DNA from: Mycolicibacterium porcinum
GTDB lineage: Bacteria > Actinomycetota > Actinomycetes > Mycobacteriales > Mycobacteriaceae
NCBI GenBank assembly: GCA_002086835.1
Contig: MVIG01000018.1
Location: forward strand, 32,185-96,184
Length of the DNA: 64,000 bases
Direction of reading: 5' to 3'
The notes below the pieces were generated by a model. That model saw only the letters and a list, made by a program, of their open reading frames with translations, did no database searches and was not told where the DNA came from. Below are positions 56,786-64,000 of this stretch, piece by piece; position 1 is the first letter of the stretch; the number at the start of each line of letters is the position of its first letter. A program made the position numbers and the translations under genes.

Positions 56786-57430
56786 GTGAGCGATCAGCCT
56801 CTGCTGCGCAATGCCGGCACGGCCCGCGAGCGCGATCCACACGAGCCGGTCGAAGCACTGGAGTTCGAGGCGGCGATCGGGCGCAACGTCCGCCAACTGC
56901 GCCAGCAGCGCGGGCTCACCGTCGCCGACATGGCCGCCCGGGTGGGCATCTCCAAGGCGATGCTGTCCAAGATCGAGAACGCCCAGACCTCGTGCAGCCT
57001 GTCCACCCTGGCACTGCTGGCCAAGGGCCTCGACGTTCCGGTGACCAGCCTGTTCCGCGGCGCCGACGTCGAACGGCCGGCGGCCTTCGTCAAGGCGGGC
57101 ACGGGTCCGGAGATCGTGCGCAACGGCACCAAGCAGGGGCACGAATATCAACTGCTCAGCTCACTGCGGGGGGAGCACAAGCGGCTGGAATGCCTGCACG
57201 TCACGCTGACCGAGAAGAGTCAGACGTACCCACTGTTCCAGCATCCCGGCACCGAGTTCATCTACATGCTCGAGGGCGTCATGGACTACAGCCACAGCCG
57301 CTCGGTCTACCGGTTGCAGCCGGGCGACTCCCTGCAGATCGACGGGGAAGGCGCTCACGGACCGGTTGACCTGATCGAACTGCCGATCCGGTTCCTGTCG
57401 GTGATCGCCTTCCCCGATTCGCAGGTGTGA
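56786..57430 (+). CDS. XRE-family regulator with cupin domain
   Basis: This 214-residue protein has an N-terminal helix-turn-helix (VRQLRQQRGLTVADMAARVGISKAMLSKIENAQTSCSLSTLALLAKGL) and a C-terminal cupin fold (TYPLFQHPGTEFIYMLEGVMDYSHSRSVYRLQPGDSLQIDGEGAHGP). Such proteins sense small ligands and often control adjacent amine or amino-acid catabolic genes. It starts 12 bases after the FAD oxidoreductase and probably regulates the preceding operon. Confidence 0.88.
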   Translation: MSDQPLLRNAGTARERDPHEPVEALEFEAAIGRNVRQLRQQRGLTVADMAARVGISKAMLSKIENAQTSCSLSTLALLAKGLDVPVTSLFRGADVERPAAFVKAGTGPEIVRNGTKQGHEYQLLSSLRGEHKRLECLHVTLTEKSQTYPLFQHPGTEFIYMLEGVMDYSHSRSVYRLQPGDSLQIDGEGAHGPVDLIELPIRFLSVIAFPDSQV

Positions 57431-57446
57431 GACACCGTCGCGGTCA

Positions 57447-57662
57447 TCACTCGTACACGCTGAGAATCCGCTGCGGGCCGTGGTGGTTGTGCCAGCCGGG
57501 CTTCATGCCGGGGGCCGGGGTGGCGTAGGTGTCGGGGCTGTAGAGGTTGCCCGCGCCGTGCGGCTCCTGCGCGGCGGCCGTGCCGGCCAGGCCGAGCGCG
57601 ACGGCGCCGAAGACGCCCGCGGACAGGATCGGCAGTGCCAGAGCCTTGGTGAACTTGGTCAT
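57447..57662 (-). CDS. Small secreted peptide
   Basis: This 71-residue protein is a short mycobacterial exported peptide. It has a Sec signal peptide (about 1-31, ending AGTAAAQE) and a mature part of 40 residues rich in Pro, His, Gly and Tyr (GAGNLYSPDTYATPAPGMKPGWHNHHG). No enzyme motif is present. ATG 57662 is chosen because the signal peptide begins there; the frame extends upstream without a good start. Convergent with the cupin regulator. Confidence 0.65.
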   Translation of the reverse strand: MTKFTKALALPILSAGVFGAVALGLAGTAAAQEPHGAGNLYSPDTYATPAPGMKPGWHNHHGPQRILSVYE

Positions 57663-57846
57663 GATCGTGAATCCTTCTGTCTCAGTTGGGTTTTCGTTTT
57701 CTGTTGCGGCTTGTTCGGCCACTGAGACAAGAATGCGATCCAGCCGGCGCCGGGTCTGTCCGGCGATCGGGCGATGAGGCTGATGAAGATGCATTCCCCC
57801 GATCGGAGGAAGTGCACGTCAACCGCGGGTTTTGGCCTGGGATTGA

Positions 57847-59811
<1,965 letters not shown>

Positions 59812-59818
59812 CTGACGC

Positions 59819-59838
59819 TGGCGTAGATCACTACGCCA
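59819..59838 (+). other. Inverted repeat between leuA and the SHOCT-domain gene
   Basis: TGGCGTAG and CTACGCCA flank ATCA, a perfect 8-base inverted repeat starting 8 bases after the leuA stop. It has no U-tract; it may be a weak terminator, an operator of the next gene or both. Confidence 0.5.
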
Positions 59839-59861
59839 CGGTCAACTACAAGGAGCAGTCC

Positions 59862-60248
59862 ATGGACTGGGGTTCGACTTGGGATTTCCTCTGGCATTTC
59901 CTGATCATCTTCGCCTGGATCGCATACCTGCTGGTCCTGTTCCAGATCCTCACCGATCTGTTCTGGCGTGATCACAAGACCTCCGGCTGGGTGAAGGCGG
60001 TGTGGGTGATCTTCCTGATCCTGCTGCCGTGGCTCACCGCGCTGGTCTACCTGATCGCCCGCGGCCAGGGCATGTCCGAGCGGGCGCAGGCGGCGGCGCT
60101 GGCGGCCAAGAAGGAGACCGACGACTACATCCGCCAGGCGGCGGGTCGGTCCCCGGCGCAGGAGATCGCCGACGCCAAGGCTCTGCTGGATGCCGGCACC
60201 ATCAGCCAGGCCGAGTTCGACGGGCTGAAGGCCAAGGCGCTCAGCTAG
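59862..60248 (+). CDS. PLD-nuclease N-terminal-like membrane protein with SHOCT domain
   Basis: This 128-residue protein has two transmembrane helices (about 8-30 and 43-66) spanning a WRDHKTSGWVKAVWVIFLILLPWLTALVYLIARG motif typical of the phospholipase-D-nuclease N-terminal-like family. A C-terminal SHOCT motif (QEIADAKALLDAGTISQAEFDGLKAKAL) follows. Function unknown; SHOCT domains often mediate oligomerisation. An AAGGAG site precedes ATG 59862. Its stop shares a CTAG with the stop of the convergent exonuclease gene. Confidence 0.85.
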   Translation: MDWGSTWDFLWHFLIIFAWIAYLLVLFQILTDLFWRDHKTSGWVKAVWVIFLILLPWLTALVYLIARGQGMSERAQAAALAAKKETDDYIRQAAGRSPAQEIADAKALLDAGTISQAEFDGLKAKALS

Positions 60249-61234
60249 AAAAGCGTGTACTGATCGCTTTCCGGTGCGGTGTCGACGAACTCCTCGATGT
60301 TCGCCCCGCCGACGACGTGGGCCAGCAGGCCCATGAACGTCTCGTCGTCGAGGAGCGGCACACCCAACTCCGCGGCCTGGTAGCCCTTGCCCTGGTCGGG
60401 CGCGGGCTCGTTGCAGAGGACCAGCGAGGTCTGCTGGTCCACCAGGTCCGTGTAGGCCAGCCCGGCGTGCAGGATGCGCTCGATGAGCTCCTCATGGGTG
60501 CGGGCCACCTCCGCCGACAGCGCCACCCGCATGCCCTGAACGAGTGGCCGCCCCGGCACGTAGACGCCCGGGTTGGCGTACTCGCACGGCAGCCGCGAGG
60601 CCAGGACCTTCAGCGGCCGCAGCTCCTCATGGGTGACGTGTCCGTTGGGCCAGCGGCGCCGGCCCACCTCCCGCAGCGGCAGCCAGACCTTGCGGTCCCG
60701 GGCCCGGGCCAGGGTGGGTTTGAGGATCTGCGCCAGCACCAACGCGTCGTCGAGGGCGTCGTGGGGCTTCATCTGGCTCACCCCCCAGTGCGCGGCCAGT
60801 GTCTCCAGCCGCAGGTTCTCGGTGCCCAGCGCCAGCCTGCGGGCCAGCTCGACGGTGCACATCACGCTGTCGACCGGGAGTTCCGCACCGACCAGCTCGG
60901 CCTCCGCGGCCAGGAAGCTGTAATCGAAGCCCACGTTGTGCGCCACCAGCGTGCGCCCGCGCAGGATGTCGCTGACCTCGTCGACGACGTCACCGAAGGT
61001 CGGCTGGCCCTCCAGCATCTCGGCCGTCAGCCCGTGCACATGGGTTGGCCCGGGATCGACCCCCGGGTTCAGCAGGGAGGCCACGCTGCGCTCGACATTG
61101 CCGTCATCACCGACGGCGAGGGCGGCCACGCTGACGATGCGGGCCTGCCCGGGCCGGAATCCGGTGGTCTCCACGTCGACGACGGCCCAGCCCGTGCCCG
61201 GCTCGGACGCCGGCCTGCCCCACGCGCTGCTCAT
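60245..61234 (-). CDS. DEDDh 3'-5' exonuclease (DnaQ-like) with C-terminal BRCT-like domain, Rv3711c-like
   Basis: This 329-residue protein has exonuclease motifs I (VVDVETTGF), II (LVAHNVGFDYSFL) and III with the DEDDh His (KPHDALDDALVLAQIL) in the first 180 residues. The C-terminal part (about 228-315, VPGRPLVQGMRVALSA to GVPLLDDETFMGLL) resembles a BRCT domain. Similar proteins act in DNA repair or proofreading. ATG 61234 is used. Position between leuA and murT matches Rv3711c. Confidence 0.88.
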   Translation of the reverse strand: MSSAWGRPASEPGTGWAVVDVETTGFRPGQARIVSVAALAVGDDGNVERSVASLLNPGVDPGPTHVHGLTAEMLEGQPTFGDVVDEVSDILRGRTLVAHNVGFDYSFLAAEAELVGAELPVDSVMCTVELARRLALGTENLRLETLAAHWGVSQMKPHDALDDALVLAQILKPTLARARDRKVWLPLREVGRRRWPNGHVTHEELRPLKVLASRLPCEYANPGVYVPGRPLVQGMRVALSAEVARTHEELIERILHAGLAYTDLVDQQTSLVLCNEPAPDQGKGYQAAELGVPLLDDETFMGLLAHVVGGANIEEFVDTAPESDQYTLF

Positions 61235-61295
61235 ATTCGCCAGGATGGCACGCGAGCCCGACAACCTCGGGCGGCACACACGCGTGTCGTGCCCC

Positions 61296-61301
61296 TAAAA
61301 T
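61296..61301 (+). promoter_or_regulatory. -10 element for leaderless murT
   Basis: TAAAAT ends 7 bases before the murT ATG at 61309, with no ribosome-binding site between. This geometry predicts a leaderless mRNA starting at the ATG. Confidence 0.6.
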
Positions 61302-61308
61302 CGCCGGA

Positions 61309-62529
61309 ATGCTGACCCTTCGCGGGCGTGCCGCACTGGCCGCCGGATCAACCGCGCGCTGGGCGTCGCGGGTCACCGGACGCGGCGCGGGCGCGATGAT
61401 CGGCGGCCTGGTGGCGATGACACTGGACCGCTCGATCCTGCGTCAACTGGGCCAGGACCGCCGCAGCGTCGTCGTGACCGGCACGAACGGCAAATCGACC
61501 ACCACCAGGATGACCGCGGCCGCCCTGGCCACGCTGGGCCCGGTGGCAAGCAACTCCGAGGGCGCCAACATGGACGCCGGACTGGTGGCGGCACTGGCCG
61601 GGACCCGCGATGCCACGCTGGCCGCCCTGGAAGTCGACGAGATGCACGTCCCGCACGTCAGCGATGCGGTGAATCCGTCGGTGATCGTCCTGCTCAATCT
61701 GTCCCGCGACCAGCTGGACCGGGTCGGTGAGATCAACCACATCGAGCGCACCCTGCGCGGCGGCCTGGCCCGCCACCGCGACGCGGTGATCGTGGCCAAC
61801 TGCGACGACGTCCTGATGACCTCGGCCGCCTACGACAGCCCCAACGTGGTGTGGGTGGCTGCCGGCGGCAGCTGGTCGGGCGACTCCGTCAGCTGCCCGC
61901 GGTCCGGAGAGATCATCGAGCGCAACGGACGCGACTGGCACTCCACCGGGAGCGACTTCAAACGGCCCAGCCCGCAGTGGTGGTTCGATGACACCCACAT
62001 CTACGGTCCCGACGGCCTCACACTGCCGATGACGCTGGCCCTGCCGGGCGCCGTCAACCGCGGCAACGCCACCCAGGCGGTCGCGGCGGCCGTGGCCCTC
62101 GGCGCGGACCCAGCCGCCGCCGTCGCCGCGGTCTCCGGAGTCGACGAGGTCGCCGGGCGGTACCGCACCGTGCAGATCGGTTCACACACCGCCCGGATCC
62201 TGCTCGCCAAGAACCCGGCCGGCTGGCAGGAGGCGCTGTCCATGGTCGACAAGCACGGCGCAGGCGTCGTGATCTCGGTCAACGGGCAGGTGCCCGACGG
62301 TGAGGACCTGTCCTGGCTGTGGGACGTCCGGTTCGAACATTTTGACGACACTCAGGTGGTGGCCGCCGGTGAGCGCGGCACCGACCTGGCCGTGCGGCTC
62401 GGGTACGCCGGCGTCGAGCATTCTCTGGTGCACGACACCGTCGCCGCGATCGACTCCTGCCCGCCCGGGCACGTCGAGGTGATCGCCAACTACACGGCTT
62501 TCCTGCAACTGAATCGGCGGATCTCATGA
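61309..62529 (+). CDS. murT: MurT, lipid II isoglutaminyl synthase Mur-ligase subunit
   Basis: This 406-residue protein has the Mur-ligase ATP-binding motif VVTGTNGKSTTTRM near 54, LEVDEMHVPHV near 106 and a C-terminal DUF1727 domain (LLAKNPAGWQEAL; NGQVPDGEDLSWLWDVRFEHF). With GatD it amidates the D-Glu of lipid II. The zinc-ribbon seen in Firmicute MurT (two CxxC pairs) is degenerate: the segment reads CPRSG ... HSTGSD, keeping one Cys. It overlaps gatD by 4 bases (ATGA). Confidence 0.95.
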   Translation: MLTLRGRAALAAGSTARWASRVTGRGAGAMIGGLVAMTLDRSILRQLGQDRRSVVVTGTNGKSTTTRMTAAALATLGPVASNSEGANMDAGLVAALAGTRDATLAALEVDEMHVPHVSDAVNPSVIVLLNLSRDQLDRVGEINHIERTLRGGLARHRDAVIVANCDDVLMTSAAYDSPNVVWVAAGGSWSGDSVSCPRSGEIIERNGRDWHSTGSDFKRPSPQWWFDDTHIYGPDGLTLPMTLALPGAVNRGNATQAVAAAVALGADPAAAVAAVSGVDEVAGRYRTVQIGSHTARILLAKNPAGWQEALSMVDKHGAGVVISVNGQVPDGEDLSWLWDVRFEHFDDTQVVAAGERGTDLAVRLGYAGVEHSLVHDTVAAIDSCPPGHVEVIANYTAFLQLNRRIS

Positions 62530-63233
62530 CAGTCCAGATCGGGCTCGTGCTGCCCGACGTGATGGGAACCTACGGCGACAGCGGCAACGCCGTGGTGCTG
62601 CAGCAGCGGTTGCGGTTGCGCGGAATCGACGCCGAGATCGTGGAGATCACGCTGGCCGACCCAGTGCCCAACTCACTGGATCTCTACACCCTCGGCGGCG
62701 CAGAAGACTACGCGCAGCGGCTGGCGACCAAACACCTGATCCGGTATCCCGGTCTGCAGCAAGCGGTTTCGCGCGGCGCGCCGGTGCTGGCGATCTGCGC
62801 GGCGATCCAGGTGCTCGGCCACTGGTATGAGACCTCCGCCGGTGAGCGCGTGGAAGGCGTCGGACTGCTCGACGTCACGACCTCGCCGCAGGAGACCCGC
62901 ACCATCGGCGAGGTGGCTTCCACTCCCCTGCTCGAGGGCCTCACCCAGCCGCTGACCGGTTTCGAAAACCACCGCGGCGGAACGGTTCTGGGACCGGACG
63001 CCAAGCCATTGGCCGCAGTCACCAAAGGCGCAGGCAACCGTTTGGGCGACGGCTACGACGGCGCGGTGCAAGGCAGTGTGGTGGCCACCTACCTGCACGG
63101 CCCGTGCCTGGCCCGCAACCCGGAACTGGCCGATCATCTGCTGTCGCAGGTGGTCGGCGAGCTGCCGCCGTTGCAGCTGCCGGAGGTCGACTTGTTGCGC
63201 CGCGAGCGGTTGGCCGCGCCACGGCGGGTGTAA
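62526..63233 (+). CDS. gatD: GatD, lipid II isoglutaminyl synthase glutaminase subunit
   Basis: This 235-residue class I amidotransferase-like protein (CobB/CobQ type) supplies ammonia to MurT. The nucleophile Cys lies in VLAICAAIQVLGHWYE (about 92) and catalytic His in VATYLHGPCLARNP (about 188), with ENHRGGT near 150. The start overlaps the murT stop, and both are needed for peptidoglycan amidation. Confidence 0.95.
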   Translation: MTVQIGLVLPDVMGTYGDSGNAVVLQQRLRLRGIDAEIVEITLADPVPNSLDLYTLGGAEDYAQRLATKHLIRYPGLQQAVSRGAPVLAICAAIQVLGHWYETSAGERVEGVGLLDVTTSPQETRTIGEVASTPLLEGLTQPLTGFENHRGGTVLGPDAKPLAAVTKGAGNRLGDGYDGAVQGSVVATYLHGPCLARNPELADHLLSQVVGELPPLQLPEVDLLRRERLAAPRRV

Positions 63234-63300
63234 TCAGGCGAAGGGGGCGAATTCGCGAACTCAAGCCGAATAGCCCTGCCCCAAAGTGATTCCTCGATTG

Positions 63301-63852
63301 TCAAACGCCTTGAACATCACGAGATTTCATTAACTCGCGGAGCTTCTGCCGGCCCCGCGCAGCCCTGGACATCACTGTGCCCTGAGGGATGTTCATGATC
63401 GCGGCTGTCTCCGCGTAGGTATATCCGTACACATTTGCGTAGTAGAGAACTTCCTGCACCCCTGGCGGCAGTGAACCGAGTGCTTCCTTCAGCACACTGT
63501 CGGTCATCCTGCTCAGCGCTTCCGACTCGGCGGAGGCGACTGCCGCTGAGCGGTCGCCACCCCATCCGGCCATCAACTCCTTCGGCCGACTCAGGCTTCT
63601 CCGATAGGCGCTAGCCCACCGGTTGTGAAGAATGCGAAACAACCAGGCACTGAGGTTCGTACCTTCGGTGAAGGTATGAAAGCCCTTGTAAGCATGCAAC
63701 AGAGCATCTTGAAACAGGTCCTCGGCATCGGCGTGGCTCTTGGTCAATCGCCGAGATTGTCGCATCAGTGGAGGCAACAACGGCCGTACCTGAAAGGAGA
63801 AGCGTGCCGCCAGGTCTCCATCACCTGCAGCAGCCCCGAGGGAATCAATCAT
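63301..63852 (-). CDS. ECF sigma factor (SigH/ECF12-like)
   Basis: This 183-residue sigma-70 family factor has region 2 (DAEDLFQDALLHAYKGFHTFTEGTNLSAWLFRILHNRWASAYRR) and region 4 (LPPGVQEVLYYANVYGYTYAETAAIMNIPQGTVMSRAARGRQKLREL). The GTNLxAWLFRIL and IPQGTVMSRAARGR blocks are close to the SigH/SigR thiol-stress class. Such factors are normally paired with a small zinc anti-sigma factor encoded just downstream, but gatD follows on the opposite strand after 67 bases and no anti-sigma gene is present. ATG 63852 lies 4 bases after the stop of the upstream oxidoreductase gene, so the two are coupled. Base composition looks less GC-rich than neighbours. Confidence 0.88.
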   Translation of the reverse strand: MIDSLGAAAGDGDLAARFSFQVRPLLPPLMRQSRRLTKSHADAEDLFQDALLHAYKGFHTFTEGTNLSAWLFRILHNRWASAYRRSLSRPKELMAGWGGDRSAAVASAESEALSRMTDSVLKEALGSLPPGVQEVLYYANVYGYTYAETAAIMNIPQGTVMSRAARGRQKLRELMKSRDVQGV

Positions 63853-63856
63853 CAAC

Positions 63857-64000
63857 TCAGCCGAGCTTGCGCAGGCGCGGTTCCAGGTCCTTCTTGAACA
63901 GGTCGAGGAACCGGCGCTGGTCATGCCCGGGCGCGTGGAACACCAGGTGGTTCAGGCCCCACGTGACGTACTGACCGACCTTCTCCACCGCCTCATCGGG
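63857..64000 (-). CDS. F420-dependent LLM-class oxidoreductase, C-terminal fragment (5' end outside window)
   Basis: The visible 47 codons read [21 protein letters not shown] and end in EPRLRKLG. This is the C-terminus of TIGR03557-type luciferase-like, probably F420-dependent, oxidoreductases related to F420-glucose-6-phosphate dehydrogenases. The stop codon is 4 bases before the sigma factor start, so both are likely on one transcript that begins beyond the right edge. Confidence 0.75.
   Translation of the reverse strand, partial: PDEAVEKVGQYVTWGLNHLVFHAPGHDQRRFLDLFKKDLEPRLRKLG

Noticed and set aside
55645-57369. 574-codon plus-strand frame overlapping the FAD oxidoreductase and cupin regulator genes
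   Set aside because: It is a frame-shifted shadow with very high Arg content; the FAD-binding motif and helix-turn-helix are in the other frame.

Overview
The window is a high-GC actinobacterial chromosome segment, almost certainly from a fast-growing mycobacterium (Mycolicibacterium type). The right two thirds keep the mycobacterial gene order around Rv3698-Rv3713: a glutamate-cysteine-ligase-like gene, a methyltransferase, the five-gene ergothioneine operon, asd-ask, leuA, a DnaQ-like exonuclease, then murT-gatD. No rRNA, tRNA, CRISPR array, transposase or integrase was seen, and no gene-free stretch is longer than about 300 bases.

Bases 1-22,800 hold a type VII secretion (ESX) locus of the ESX-4-like class. 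It has EccB, EccC, EccE, MycP and, unusually, two different EccD proteins. It also has an EspI-like MinD ATPase, an EspL-like YbaB protein and a WXG100 protein. There is no EccA, EspG, PE or PPE gene. Downstream of the WXG100 gene, and running off the left edge, is a giant polymorphic-toxin-like gene of more than 2,590 codons on the minus strand. It reads as a CpnT-like WXG100-type N-terminal domain, a hydrophobic region, a long disordered linker, a papain-fold (Tox-PL) domain and at least four tandem DUF1023 alpha/beta-hydrolase modules. The first module has Asp in place of the nucleophilic Ser. The simplest reading is that the ESX machine exports this protein, with the WXG100 protein as partner. 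Any immunity gene would lie beyond the left edge.

Bases 26,100-32,800 look like an insertion between the methyltransferase gene and the ergothioneine operon. The insertion carries a polyprenyl diphosphate synthase overlapped by a LacI regulator, an APC permease, a nitrilase-family amidohydrolase and an agmatinase-family ureohydrolase. Four near-identical 16-bp palindromes, each upstream of one of these transcription units, mark a closed LacI regulon, probably for uptake and hydrolysis of a guanidino or amide compound. A DUF1905-PIN fusion gene follows.

Bases 32,800-38,200 are egtA-egtB-egtC-egtD-egtE on the minus strand, each gene overlapping the next by 4 bases. Bases 38,200-47,100 hold secreted and lipoprotein genes, an orphan FurA with an operator-like inverted repeat, a DUF4185 protein, asd-ask with an internal beta-subunit start, a nitroreductase, GalU and a membrane-anchored esterase.

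Bases 47,100-57,430 are a nitrogen-scavenging block. It contains a GntR regulator with a BiuH-like biuret amidohydrolase and an NCS1 permease, an Amt ammonium transporter, then type III glutamine synthetase, a class II amidotransferase, a GltS C-terminal-domain protein, an FMN GltS-like protein, an FAD oxidoreductase and a cupin regulator. The synthetase and the three glutamate-synthase-like genes match the layout of N-methylglutamate synthase clusters.

Bases 57,840-64,000 contain leuA behind a leader-peptide attenuator with a probable leaderless transcript, a PLD nuclease N-terminal-like/SHOCT membrane protein, the exonuclease, murT-gatD and an ECF sigma factor directly after the 3' end of an F420-dependent LLM oxidoreductase.
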